Source: Coptis chinensis
Lineage: Eukaryota > Streptophyta > Magnoliopsida > Ranunculales > Ranunculaceae
Assembly: GCA_015680905.1 (NCBI GenBank)
Contig: CM027378.1
Coordinates: 930,001 to 994,000, forward strand
Reading direction: 5' to 3'
DNA length: 64,000 bases
Shown in pieces: positions 14,061 to 29,000 of this stretch; position 1 is the first letter of the stretch; each line of letters begins with the position of its first letter. A program made the position numbers and the translations under genes. The notes under the pieces are model-generated. The model was not told where the DNA came from. It saw nothing but the letters and a program-made list of their open reading frames with translations, and ran no database searches.

Positions 14061-17000
14061 CTGAGATTGAGAATCATGTCATGTAGCTCATAGAAAATGA
14101 AGTTCTCACAGTATCATTTTCTAAAATCTTAGATGCAAATACAGATACGACTATGCCAATTGATAGGTTGATACAGTTTTTTTGTTTTCTACCATACTCA
14201 GTCAGGTACTATGTCAATTGCAATTATGACTGCATTACATGTGACATAGCATAAACATGTATATTATCTAACATATACGATTGCAAACTTTTTCTCAGTT
14301 TCTATAATAGTATATTTTATTATTATTATTTTTTAATATTTTTGCAACAACCGAACAACGTATTTTAAAATCTCTGTCGGCAAAACAAGTAAACTAGTGT
14401 TGTGCTAATAAATGCGGATACGATACCATACGTATCAAAGAAATATCCATAATGTATTTATTATAGGAGCCAGTGCCCTAGTATATGGATACAGATGCAT
14501 TCGGCATATTAAATATCCAGGTATCATGGGCCATAACATGCAAACATGAGAGTAGAGACCAGGTGTTAGACTTTCCAGATTGTTAATACACCAACTATGT
14601 TTGTAAACAAGTTATCATAGAAACAAGGAGATTGCTCTCAATTACTAATAGAAGCTGGGACAAGATGGTAACAGACTCTGCCCACCAGTCTAGAGAGTTC
14701 TAAGTAAGGATGCATGGACGGTTGGAGACAGACAAGAGTTTTTTTGTCTAGCACAACACAATGGTAATATACTTCGCGATAAATAAAAAGGAAAAAGCAT
14801 TCCATTTCGATGGAATAACCAGTTACACCAAAAAGTGCAGTCAATACAGCCAAAACCACACCCGTAACCCAAGTCAATTTGCAAGGTTTTTTAAACCCGC
14901 CGGTGAGATACACACAAAATACGTGCAAGATCATCATAAGGACCATCATACTCACCGACCATCGATGAACTGATCGGATTAGCAAACACACAAAGACTGT
15001 AAATTTTGAATCTAGGAAACAGTTACACATGGAAACCGCCATAAAACAATGATAAAAGGAAAACCTCCATGCATTATAAATCCATGCTCTTCAACTAAAC
15101 TCTCTCCTTTTTCTCTTTGTTTGAGTTCAGATTTAACAATGAAGACCTATGAAGTTACTAAGTCTACAATATATATAATAGTAAAAAGATGTGTTCAAGT
15201 TTTACAATGTAGCTAATGGTCAACAACTCAACACAACACTCATTTCCTACTGTAGGACCACTTTTGGGTAAGGGTGTCCATTTGGTGTATCTACCAATGG
15301 TGTTGATCCCCATTTCCATGCCCATGTGATCCAACACCTATGATACCTTTTCCCCTCAGCACACAGCCACATAGCATGTAATTTCTAATAGAGTTAACTC
15401 CCACCTTGTCGTTGAATTTGTTTCCCTTGGAATGGCACAAATGTTGATGTATTGACTTTAGATGGTAAAGAATTATCAATAGAAAATGATAAAACATGTG
15501 GCCACGAATGACAGCTACACGTGACAAAGCGAGGACGTTGTTGTACTTGTTATTTTCGAAATTCTAAATGGTGTATATCTTTAAATCCACTAGTCAGTTA
15601 TCAATAAAATCTACATATTTGTGAAACCTTCCCGGTGAGACTGGACAACACCAAAAAAAAAACAGATAAATGCTTCATAGGTGAATTTAATTGTGTAAAA
15701 GGCATGGTCATCATGGAAGCGCTGGCCGCCAAACCACGGTCCCGAAGGCATGACTTTTCTCAATGATTGGATGGCAAGCCGGGGTAACATTGAAGTCATG
15801 GCATTTATGGGGGAGCCTGAGGAGATCTTGAATTAATAGTATAACAATAAATTGTAGGTAATATTTGTGTGTGTTTTTTTGTATAGTTAGAACTTATTCC
15901 CTAGACCTTCACTTCCCTTTTTTCCCTGTGTCAAACCCAAGACCTTGGGCCCAACCTCCCAAGTTTTGACCAGTAAGTCACTGGACGCCTTCAAATATAT
16001 GTTTCTATCAAGTCAGACTACGGATATGTTATCCTTTTGAATTCCAGTACTACGAGACAAAGTTGATAGTCAGCACCCAATAATAAAATTGTAAGGACTT
16101 CCTATGGGCATCAAAGAGCTTTTTTTTAATAAAGTTATAAACAAAGGAAAGAGTATCTAAATGATCAAGTAGCATACTTGTCTAACATGAGAACCAGCAG
16201 ATGACCCCATATCTCGTGCAAGGCGTTGAAGGACACGAGCCAAGGACAAGATAAACCGATCAATATAAGTTTTCTGCACTTCTGTCAATGTTTTAATGAC
16301 AAGGAGTGCAAAGCTAATCATGACGTTTGCTGAATTAGGTTCGAGTGATATCTGAGGGGCTGTCACAGCAGTAAGATGCTTTGTTATGAGATCTTCAACC
16401 CTTTGGTCCAAAATTTTCACATCTTGTGGTGTATTAGCCGCTTCTAGAGGAAAGGCTACAAAAATCATCTTCAACAAGCAGCACAGCGACCTCCCCTCAT
16501 CCAACAATTTATGGTTAAAGCAGGGCTCAAGTATCTAGCAAAAGTATATCAAATAGAAAAGGCAGTATATTAGAAATATTATCTAACAAAAACAAAATAA
16601 ATAAATAAGACTTCTGGAAGCTTACTTGAGAAATCTGGTTGATATTGTTCCGTATGAAAAGATGTGGTTGCTTCTCTAAAACCTTGTTCATAACATCAAG
16701 TCCTTGTGCAAGAGCCATTGCTGGGTCCTTCGACTGAGATGGTTGGAGACTGCTCAGCAATTTCTCTAGATAATTAAACTTGACATTGGCATTTGGCCAC
16801 ACTTCCAGAGCTTGCGACAATAGCTCCAAAGCTTGCTTGTACATAGAAGTTGCTTCTTTATCCTTGGGTTCTATGACCACCGCAACCTATTTGTGAAGAA
16901 AAGTGATGAACATGAGCATGAGTTTGTGATGTGCTTGGGAACATCCAGGCAGAGGATTTTCTTCAGTCAATTAATGCATAAAATAAGCTTATGTGATTGT

Positions 17001-20000
17001 CAATTTATATCGTAATAGAACACAAATGTATCTTTAAAACACATAAGAGAAATGACTAAAGAATTCAAATCAAGAAGCCTGATGCTGGGAAGAGAGACAA
17101 AATAAATAATTCACCAAGTAAAGCAATCAAATTGTACCAGACATGAGTCGAGAGGCATATAATACAGCCCCTATGTTCTTTCATTTGGGAACGTAGTAAA
17201 ACCAGGCTGCTATCTCAAACTACTTGCAAACAAACACATAAAATTTTATAGATCACAACTACAGGGAAAAAAACACAGATGAGAAAATCTTAATTTGAAT
17301 CATTTCAATTGCTTCATAGAGTTTGTTCTTGATATCACTTTATTGTTTGGGAGAACCATTATACTCGAGCTACTGGAGTCATGGAGAAAGGCAACAACAA
17401 TACATATCTAGGATTTCTCCAAATTTACTCCCTGTTTATACTCCATGTTGTCTGACCCACTCAGAGTATACACTACTGTGCATTTAGTTCAGCATGTGAT
17501 GAAGATCATCCTCACCAAACAGTAATCCAATTAGATACTCAAACCTTTTGGACAATTCACCTAAAATTGAAAATCCAAAGCACTGGATATTACCGTTACG
17601 TTGTTTTGATTTTACGAAGGGTCGCAAGTTTCCAATTGCGTAAACATTTTGTGAGGATGACCATAAGAACAAGGAGATCTAACTCTACAGTTGGGTTGAC
17701 AAATGTCATATGTATGGGTGTCCAAAAAAAAGGGAGTAAGAACAGCGAGTAAGAATAGGGAATATTTATGCATACAGCAATATATACCATGGGTATAAGA
17801 AAGGAAAAGATGCACAAAATAAAAATAACCGGGGGGACACACTAACCATCAGCGATGGTGCTGAACCGAATAGTCGAATCTTCTACCTCTAAGGGTTTGT
17901 ACTCCATTACCATGTTGTGCCAATTTCCACATAGAGGCAGATCCAGAGACCAACCAGAATACCCTAGGGAAATACCATAACAATTGTTCTAATAAACTTA
18001 CTAGTTTCTTTGTGGTAAGAAAGTACTTACCAAAGATTATAAAGGAAGGAATTATAGAAAAAAGGCAAATTAGTTGCAGCGCCAAATAATGAACATATGC
18101 CAAAAAACAAGCATACATTTTCTTATTGACTGATAAAAGTAACTTAAAATGAGACTTCTACACTTTTTACTTATGTTAGGAAAAGCAAAAAACAAAAAAC
18201 AAACAGTTTTCCTCATCTTCCACCTACAGTTTGCTGTTAAAAACAGACTGCCATGAGAAGCTTTGGGATAAACAAAGAAGATACTGAATTAAGAAGACGA
18301 TTTTTCTTTATCCAAAAAACAGAGATCAAAATATATCGACTAATAAGAGAAAGACTTACCCTTATAAGAAAATTTATAATCATTTCTTCCATTGCCGCAT
18401 TAGGTTTGAATTCTTCATCAGGTTGGCCAGACGATCCAGGTGTTTCTACGTTGGGGATCGATGATGCACCACCAGGTGACATGACACAAAGTGACTGAAG
18501 TCCAGGTTCAACCTTAACTCGTTTGCTTAAATCATCAGGTAATGCAGATCCATCCGGACGCTTTATATCGCTAGCCATGGACCCTGGATTAAATACATCA
18601 ATGCTCTGACTAGAGCCCTCTACGTTATTGTCAGGCATTACTTTCATTTCACTTTGTCTCTGTCTTTCCCAACCAACAACCAATCCAGCAAGCTCAATGG
18701 CAAGACGCCTATTTTCTGCTGTAGTGTTGTATGGCAATCCAAGGCGACTCAAAGAGTTTACCATTTGTGGTACAAATTGCGCTCTGCAGCTGTAAAAGAG
18801 ATCTGAATGCCGAACAATGAGCTGGAATATATGTATCAAATTAGGAATTGAATGCCCTTCCTCAACAAGAATTTTTTTTGTGTAGCGTATCCAAATAGGC
18901 ATACGAAAATCCCCGGCAGGCAATCTTCGTGGTAGTGCTGGCATTAGGATGTCAAGGGCTTGCTTAACAAGCATCTTATTCTCTGGCTGGCATGTTCTAA
19001 GAAGAGCAACAAAAACCTGCACTCCAAGAGAGCAATGGATGCCTTTTCACTAGATATAGGACTATTGTAAAAGAACTATAAGACTAATGTAGCTTCGCGT
19101 AATAAGAAAGAGATTATGTACATGAAAGAATAGACAGGACATTTAAAAATATGTATGAACTCTATATTTCTTTACTTCTTTTTTTGTTCCCCTTTGTTTT
19201 TACTATTTTCTAAAAGTGAAAGTTAAGATTTTACTTATACAACCAAATAAGCGCCAACTTCTTTTTTTCATTGGAAACGGTAATACATATATTTCAATAC
19301 TATCCAAAAGATACATTCCACAGTTAGCAAGATGCTCCCATGGTTTAAATTGTTTTTTATTTCAGGGTAAGCTGGGGTAGGGCAGTAATGGGAAATTGTC
19401 TTCCACTAACACACGAACTCAGACTTAATATTACAAGACAACGCTAACCCAATTACATACAAAGTCTTGAAATGTTTTATTCTCCCTTCCCTTCCCTTCC
19501 CCCTCAAAAATCACCACCAGCTACTGGTATGCATGTGAACAAAGCTTTTTATGAATGTTTAGATAACCGCATTCATAGTTTACTGTACAGCTACCTGGAG
19601 AATGATTTTTTCCGGAGCCTGATAGGCCTCCAAGAAGTGACAAACGTTGACAAAGGCCCATTGCTTACTGGCACTCTCTTCCCGCTTCAGATGATTCCAT
19701 CCAAATTTAATAAGCTCCTTTCGATGGTGTACAAGATCATTTTGCAGATATTTGAGAAGCAATGTAGCAAGCTGCAGAAGTTCAATTCGAAGAGGCTCGT
19801 CGTATTCTGCTGTTACCTAAGAAGCCGACAAAAAACACGAGTTGGTATTCACTGTTATGAAGTGTTGGGAGATGAACAAGCTAAAGCAGAAATTTCTCAT
19901 GTAAATCAACAAAAAACCTCTTCTGGAGGATCAAGAAGCTTGTCAACAATTGTTTTCACGATAGCTGGGTCGACAACCTCCCAGCTTTGTCCATTCTGAA

Positions 20001-23000
20001 AAGCATGTGCTAGCATTGGAAGAATAAGCATTTGCATCGCAACAACCAAGTGATCAAGACCTAGTTGTTTTGATTGGAAAAGTTGCAAAAAGTGCAAGAG
20101 AAGCATTTTTTTCATATTTGGAAGATAACCTTCAGCAACCTAACACCAAAAAAATGTTTATCATTGGCAAACAGAGACATTGCAAATTCACATCAATCAA
20201 CTGAAAAGTCAAAAATTTGCCAAACTGTATATAGAACCTACCTCAATAATATAAAACTCCTTCAAGAAAGTATAATCTATTCGGCTATGAAACAAGAAAA
20301 TGGAGAGCATATCAAACAGAACATTGACTTCTGTTTTATCATGCCTCAAGTAATTGAGAAAGCATTTGACAAGCCATTTGCTCTCCTTCACCTGCGTATT
20401 TAAACCATGTTGAAAATTGATTCTTACATTCAACTATTCAAGCAACATAAATACAGTAATTCACACACTATTTTAAGAATGCATGTATTAAATTAAATTT
20501 AAAGAAGGGGAAAAGAGGTACCAATTGAGTAGAGAAAAGGGAAAAGGAATATTGTGTTACTTGCTACTACTACAAAAATTTATGAAAGATATACCAACAG
20601 AAAAATGATAAGAGCAAAAAATAGTCAAATTCATTATTTAAAGCATAGTGGTTGCACATTTCTTATTAAGGAACGAGTCACAAGATTAAGATATGGGATG
20701 TAGATATATGTGCGACCGGCAACGTCACTATCCATTGTCAATATCCTAACCGTTTCAGCAATATGTATGTGTGTGCAAAAATGATTGTTCTTGAGAAAAA
20801 ATCAACGACAAAGATGTGCTTGTCTTTCATCCAAAACAAAACAAAGACATCTTTATCTTTTGCTTGTTTCATCCAAAGCAAAGCAAAGACATCTTTATCT
20901 TTTTGCTTGTTTTCATCCAAAGCAAAGCAAAGACATCTTTACTCAAAAAATAGAACCTAGAAGTCATTGTCGTGCATAAGCAAGAAAACTTACTTCCACC
21001 AAGCTCAGTTCCTGCTCTTTCTGCAGACGAGTGATTCTTGCTGGAGATTTCCAAACAAGCACTAAGGTATCAAACACAACACGATTAGACTGCAACCACT
21101 CGGGCATTAACTTAACCAATGCTGAAATAAGAGCAAGTCCCTGAAAATGTGCATCTGTGCTTGCATTCAGATTTGCAGAAGGTGGATTAGAGATACTTTC
21201 GGATAATTGGTCAACATTGCTTTCATCATTCATTGAGGAATCAGCTGGAGTTACTGATGCAGAAGTCACTGACCCTTCTGGTTGGGTAAAGAATTGAGGA
21301 AAAGCACTAGCTAGAATCTTCTGAGGTGACTTTGCAAGTTCTTCCCTTAAGGGCTGGCCGGCATCTGAGCGTAATATGTACATAAACCTGTAGAATAACA
21401 TAAACAAAAGCAATACTGGTTGACGACCAAAAGAGGCAATACAATTATAAATGTTTCAATAAATTACAGGTTGACACCTACCTCCGAAAATATCTGGGTT
21501 GGTTTAACCGAGACAGGAAATAATCCACAGCATCTGTTGCATAACGATTTAAGAACTTAGTAAGAGGTAGGCGATATGGGCTGTTAATTTCACTATAAAA
21601 TTGTCCTTGGGGTAGTGCTGCATCCAAATCCATTGTCAAGGTGACAAGTTCGTCTAGGAATTTGCCTGCCGCTGGAGGAAGAAGATGGAAAAGCTCAATA
21701 ATAGCTGCATTGGCAAAATAGTTAACGTGATCAGTATAAATATAGGTCGAAATGCCATATAATGTCGCTAAATGACATAAAACTAGATGAGACTACCTGC
21801 TGCAATTTTTGGTTCCTCACCAGCCTTCCATGACTTCTGACATTGTGCCAGTTTTTCAGGTTCCAACCATTTCTTTAGGTGCTCTAACAACTTACCACCC
21901 AGAGTGACATTAAACCAGTTGGAGAGAAGTTCAAGCAGGCGAGCAAGGCCTTGCAGAAGAGGCATACTGAGACTTTTTGTATGCGCCAAGTTAACCAGAA
22001 TAGGCCTCAGGCTGCTTTGCAAAAGGTCTTTGGGCATCCTTTGTTGTTGGATAACCTGAAAAAAGGTTGTGTAATAAAGACAACAGATTTAAAAGCTGGG
22101 ACCGGGGTTGAATGCTATATTCTCGAGATAAGAATCTCACACATTTACAATAACAAGTATCTAGACCCATGCTACGCACCAATTGTAGTTTTTTTAGCAT
22201 GGAGGTAATCATAATTAATTAATTAATTAATTAATTCAGGTAGGTAATTATTTCTATAATTAACTGAGGGGGATTATTATCAGTAAAATACATAGGAAGG
22301 AGGTTATCCTAAATATCAATAAAAGGGAGATTAGATTTACATAATACGGTTAAAATTTGTGGCTCTGAAAGGTCCGGCTATCTTATAGTGTAGAGAAGTG
22401 GGAAGATTCATTCTCAGACTCAATAGCCAAGTTGCAAATTGAAAGGCATAAAAGTAAAACTATGTACACTAAAAAAAATGCACATGTGATGGGATCAAAT
22501 ATAGACAAGTGGCAAAGTGAGTGAGTGTTCTAACAATCGTTCGAAGAGTAAACCATCCATAAGATCTATTTATAAAAGTACTTGTAAGAAAAGCAAACGG
22601 GAAACTCAACAAACCTGACGTAAACCCTCCTTTGCTACAGCAACAATATCTGGTGTGCGACAGGTTAAAGATTTGAAGAACATAGAAATGATCTTTGCAC
22701 GCAATTCAGAATGATTTGGTGTTCTAAAATCTGCCCATGCCATTGCAGTACATAGCAATTCAATGCACGCTGTTCGAAGTTTGTTCAGTGATGTTGCCAC
22801 CTTAGGATTCATAAATTTCACAACCCATACAGTCTCATCAGCCTCAGCAATTTGCAGAGCTTCTTGCAAGAAATTAACTAATTCTTGCGTTAATTTAAGA
22901 AGAGGTGGTCTTAAAGCCAAGCAGAAGTTCAAAGCTGTAACCGTCCCAACCTGTAAATTTAAACAATTGCTTGAAGTGATTAATAAAAGTGTATAAATAT

Positions 23001-26000
23001 GGGTGTGAAGAAAATTGTTAGCAAGCTATACCTGCTGATCAACACTCTTAGACCGAAGCGACCGCACTATAAGGGGTTGAAGCAAAGGTTGGTACAGAGG
23101 CTCGAGCAACTCAGAGACCTCACTGCCGGTCCTACTAGCCAGAAGGGCCAAGCATGTTTGTACATTCTTTCTCACAATGATAGATGCATTTGCATTAAAT
23201 AATTCTGTTGCAAGAAACTCAACAACACTCTGAAAACTCTTCCTACGGGCCTCACTGTTTGCTTCATCAACATTGTTCACCACACGGAGAACTTGCACAA
23301 GCACTTGACTTGTCTCTTCTTGCTCTTTATTAGCATGCACAGGAAGTCTTTTAAGAACATATACAAGGCCACGGAATATCCTCAGTTGAAAAAAACATAA
23401 AATCTCAACAGTGACTTTACCCACCAAAGTCCCAAGTCCCATCACACCACCAATTTGCATCTGCCATGTACTACCATAGCAACAATGTAAAAGACGAGGT
23501 AAAAGTTGCTCAAACACAGGGATCCGAACAACTGGAGGGGGTGAATAAACAAGAGTTGCTGACGGACTAGAAACTATCATAGGAGTGCCAGGTCCTGCCC
23601 TTGAAGTCAGAGCACCAGTCTGTTTAGAATGTGCAAGGAACAAAAGTGTTTCAGCAAACACATTAAGAGCATCCAGAGCTGCTTTAGCGTGCAGCCTGTT
23701 TTCATCTGCTAGAACATCCACCAATGCATCTAAAAATATTGATGGATCCAACTCTTTTAGATTGGAAGTAGTAGCATTTCTTGACCTTGAACTCATGCTA
23801 CTACTAGATGAAAGCATAGAACCAAGCTGAGCTGCAAATGAACTAGCACAAGACACATCTAGATGGAAAATCATCGCAAAATGACGGCAAATATTAACTA
23901 CAAAATCGTCCTTAATGTCGTGGAGTTCTGGCTCTGCACTAGCAGCAATGGTGGTCATCAAGAGAATCTTAAAAACGCACCTCTCAGCCATAAGTTGAGT
24001 TTTAGTCTTTACACCCAAGTCAGCCTGTAAAATATTTGGAAAATAGAAAAGTTAAATATAAAAATCGACAGAGATTATGAAAAAGGGCAGCATGGAACAG
24101 GCTTACAAAAAGTATAATCATATGACCTGTCCGGTCATATAAAAAATGTATACTACCTACTAATAGCTCAAAACTTTGGATCGATAGGAGGCTTTCAACT
24201 TCGGATTGGTCCGCACAGTTTTCCTTTTTATTTGCATTGGAATAATATAATCGCAAAATTTTAATTTAGATGCTTGGGCCTGTCAATCTCTTCCGTAGAA
24301 ACTCATTTTGGCTTTCTGCAAAACCATTCCTTTCATGTTCTATTTCTATTTTTTTATTAGGACAAGATAGATAAGTTGTATTGCTACGGTGTCTTGGGAC
24401 TTTGTGTTAATTAAAACAAGATGAAGAGTGGATTAAATTTTTTAAACTTCTTCCACAAACGGCTCATCAGTCTTTTAACTTCCAGGAAAAAATAGTTGTG
24501 CAGCCCTTGGACAAAATGAAGTCCCAGCTAGCAATATAAGTTTATTCTACTTGGAAATATGCAAGAAATCCGTAAGCAACCTCTATGAAGAGATGCAACA
24601 GTGCCACTCAGGCTAAAACAATCAATAATTGTATTCCACGAACGAAAAACTGATACATCTGATAATCACTACACACTTGATTTGTCATCTATAAGCTCTA
24701 TTCTGTGAAGAAGAACAAAAAAGTATCAAATCTATTGCAGCACGTTACAGAACCATTTCATTCTTGATGTGTTAGTCCAACTACGCAAGATCCATAGTTT
24801 TACCAACTTGTACAAGTAGTATGTGAAAATAGTTGTCGCATGAAATTTACACCGCCAAGATACTGGTTCAACTCTTTAAACAACCAAATTTCTCGTTCTA
24901 TTCAAACGTAAAACCTTATCTTTTTTTAGTAGAAAAAATGTATTCATATTTATAATTTGGAAATTACATCAAGAAGATTATATATGAATGATCAGCAAGT
25001 AGCTAATTCTCCATAGACACCAACCCGCCCAAGCACAAAGTAATTACATGTACGCCATGATTAAATTAAAACCAACATTAATCAAGGTTAAGATATAGAT
25101 GATAATAATTCATATTGGGCAAACATTAGTTGAAAAACAAGTGGAGAGTAAAGAAAAATCCAAATAACCATAAGCTAATTCTCCCTAGACACCAGCCCGC
25201 CAAGTACAGAGTAAATACATGTACGCCATGGTCACATTATTAACCAACACCAAAACATTGATCAAGATTAAAATATATATGATAAGAATTCATATTGGGC
25301 AAACATTAGTTGAAAAACATGTGGAGAATAAAGAATAAAACAAATAACCATAAGCTTTCTAGCCAAAAGTGTTGCACGGCAAGGATGGGTGGAGTTGAGT
25401 CGAAGGCAAAAGCGCAATATCCATCATTGAAAGAAGGTAAACAGTTTTTAACCAGGGTTTTGTCCCCACTGATGGGAAACAAAGGGGTGGTTCAAACTTT
25501 GGAAGTAAGGCCTGGGTGAGAGATTGACATGTAGATTGTAGGTATTCTTGTTGTAATCGGGGCTTCTTAAGAACGGGGGGGAGGTCAATAATTTTAAACC
25601 GCCACGTACATGTAATTTCTTTGTACTCGGTGGGCTGGGTCTATGGAGAATTAGCTACTTGTTGATCATTCAAAATTAACCTTCTTAATGTAATTTCCAA
25701 ATTATACCAATGAATACATTTTATCCAAGAGTTTAAATAAAAATAGAGAACAAAATACAAAAATAAGGCAAACTGGAAAAAATATAGTAAAACCAACCTT
25801 CACATCTGCTGCCTCAGCTCGGTGCAAGGAGGGATTCACTGATGACTCTAACAATGAAGCCAGCAGTCCAGGTGTAACTCCCTCCATGGTAAAATTTCCA
25901 CGCAAATTCAGCTGAGATGATAAGCATACATGAAGAAACTTCAAAGCCTGCTTTCTATAGAAAGAATCCATGCCGGGACTGGCGTGCAAGACTGTGGCCA

Positions 26001-29000
26001 CAGCCAGGGAAATGCAGCGATCCAAAGGTACCAGAAAAGGGGTTGAAGGCTCAAAGGTAAGAACCAAACGGAGCCCATGCTCTGGGTTCTCTTTGCAATC
26101 TAAGGCAAGGGGCTCCTTGAGGAAGCGCCTGTTACGACCACCTAACTTACCAAGGAGCTGCAAAGCTCTCTTGCCCCAAGGATAGGGCAAAGGCCTCAAG
26201 TGCGACCATAAAACTAAAATCACCTCAGACATCACATTTGCCATACTAGGTTCCAGGAAATCAGGATTTAAACTGTCAATCCAAAATTCAAGTGTCCTTA
26301 GACCTAGAGTCACTAGTTCATCGCTGCTACCTTTTAGAGTAAAAACTAGAGGCTTCATGAGACGAGGAAGATAAGGTAACAAAGAGCTTAAGCGTGCCGG
26401 CAAAATTAAGCAAAGCTCCAAAACAAGCTCCTTCATATCTTCACCAGTGGGCCCCTCAACCATACCCAATAACATATTTAAACACGGCTGCAATGAAGGA
26501 ACCAGGTCTCGTAATAAAATTTCAAACTTGCCACCATTAAGAGCCCGAAACATTGTACGGAGAAGCTGCAAATATCCAAGTGGCCTATCAACTTCAGCAG
26601 CATTTTTCATGCAAACTTCCATTATAACAGGCACATGAGGCTGCAAAATACGTTCGCAATCTGGAGCCTTGGCCACGGCACCAAATAAACACCGAAAAAG
26701 TTGTAAAACAAGCTTTGCTGCAGGTGTGTCAGGATGCTTCAGCACATCAAGTTTGCTACTAACAAGAAAATTGACCAAAACATCAGCAAAGGGCCGAAAA
26801 ACTTTTGGCAATTGCAAGAGAGCCTGAAATATGTGAAGCAGCTGATTGTTGCTAATCATGCACTCGAAAAGCTCAGGCATACACATCGAAAACATGTCCA
26901 TCAGATCACGGGGCTCCATAATGGACAAAATCTGAGAGAATAGATGAAGCATTTCTCTTTCCTCATCTTTCTCTTTAAAGAGAGCCAAGCAATGTACACC
27001 ACTCTTTAGAACACCGGAAGCTTTCCACACCTACCATAACAATGTCAGATCAACTTGATCATGACTAAATATCTAAAATGAAAGACAATCTTCACTTGTA
27101 ATACCTCGTCTTCTTTCATCCCTTTAAATACTTGGGAAAGTGGCATACTAGATTGCGGAGAAACCTGCATCTGAGGATGTGCTCCATGTGTTGATGGTGA
27201 AACCTGAACCACAAGAAGACCATATGAGATGACAAACGTCATTTCTGCATTCTAAAGCTGTTTACTTACTGATTCTTAATACCTGATTTCGAGGTAAATG
27301 TGCATGTGTAATGCTCCAGATTATAGTCTTCATTCCTGCAAGACATCCAAGTGTAGCCTTTGAACAATTTTAGGGTATAAACATTTTCTTTTCTTTCTTT
27401 TTTATCTTTTTAGTACTTTGACCGCATTGCTCTTTTTAGTACTTTTATGGTTTTATCCCTTTGCCATCCCAAATCAATATATGATGATTTGACATCCCCC
27501 CACCCCACCCCCTTTCGCCCTTTCAGGCAGAGACATGCCTCCCGAAGTGACGTAGTAGACCAGTACACGACTGTTCGCTGGCACCTTGCTGATCAAGGGA
27601 CTAAAAAAATACTTAGATGCCGTTAGGGCATCTCCAATGGGGGGTGTAAAATTACACTCTACATAGGCTCCTCCTAGGTGCCATTAGGATTTTACAACTC
27701 TAATTACACACTACTGTATAGACTACAAATATCCACACTCTATAGTTCCCAATGGAGAAATGTAAAAAATATAAAATTTTAAACTCGGGCGTCACTTAAC
27801 ACCCAAGCTTAAAAATTACAAATCAACACTTTTAGAACTAAAGAGGGACACCACTTGGAGTGATGTCCGGACATATTTTAAATTTTGCGCGTCAATTGGA
27901 GCGACTCCCAAGCCTTTGACCAACTTGTATCCAAGATGGGGACTTACCCACTCCGTTTAGAAGTTAATAGCTATTTCCTACTGTTTACATCTCCCATTGG
28001 AATGGCCTTTTTGAGATTGTGGGTGTAAATTTTACACCCCCCATTGGAGATGCCCTTATTCAGTTAAATGGTGCCTACCCACTGACTTGAAAGACCATTT
28101 CCATATCTCATTAGCAATTTGGCATGTAACGGCATCGTACACAATTTGTTCGAGGTGTAGAATCTGATCTCTGGAAATTACCATTTTTTCCTTAGATGCC
28201 TTAGATATAGGAACTACTAAAGCAACCTCATCTCTAGGGTACACTGGTTCATTCTCTACCATTTGTACCAAGATATTGAATTTTCTTGTGATGGTTTAGG
28301 CCTTGTTGTTTGTTGGATTGATGATAAATAGGGAGTTTTGTTATAAGATCCAGCTTCATACCGTCGCACTTAGGATTTTCTGTTATATATATTAGTGGAT
28401 CTTGTAAAAGTGTTCGTAGACTATACAGGTAAAGAATAGACTTGTTTCTTTACTGTTTCTAGCATAGACTCGTTTCTAGCTCTTGATCATAAGTTAAAGA
28501 ATTACAATACTGATTCCTATGAGCATGTTTGGTGTGCACAAATAAACAAAGGAACCTTCAACCATTAGTGCAAGCGGTGAAATTAATCATTGTAACTGTG
28601 ATTATTTGTTTGTTAGATATGGGTAATATATCTATGTAATTCTTGACACATCTATGAAGGTGTGATATTGGGGATTGAAGTTGTGAAACATGGAAGTCCC
28701 ATGCTAGACTTTCTCTTGAGTTTCTATGGTGTTTCCTTTACTGTGGGCCATTAGATAGAGATTACATGTACGTATTCATCTCTGCATTTTTAAAATAAAT
28801 AATCAGTGTTTTTTTAATTGTGAATTTGATAACTACTAAGTTTCCTTACTAATTAAGACCTTTTTCAAAATCAATGTACACAAAATATATAGAATGGTAG
28901 CATACGCTGCATACTTGCTAGTAAATTGGTTGTATAATTTGGTAACTATGAAGTTTCCTTATTTATTAAGACCTTACTCTAAAACACAGTACTAACCTAC

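Noticed and set aside
14638-15042. 134-codon - strand open frame in TRRAP intron 24
   Set aside because: Cys/Leu-rich translation of AT-rich intron DNA without family resemblance. Splicing exon 24 to exon 25 removes it.
15890-15990. Possible SINE or tRNA-like remnant (CCCAAGACCTTGGGCCCAAC region)
   Set aside because: No A/B box pair, poly(A) end or target duplication could be identified.
19472-19999. 175-codon + strand open frame
   Set aside because: It lies antisense over TRRAP exons 20 and 21 and the intron between them. The - strand frames match the TRRAP family exactly, so this is a shadow.
20738-20979. Overlapping open frames with repeats such as [10 protein letters not shown]
   Set aside because: Produced by the 42-44 bp minisatellite, whose unit lacks stops in several frames. 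Not a protein.
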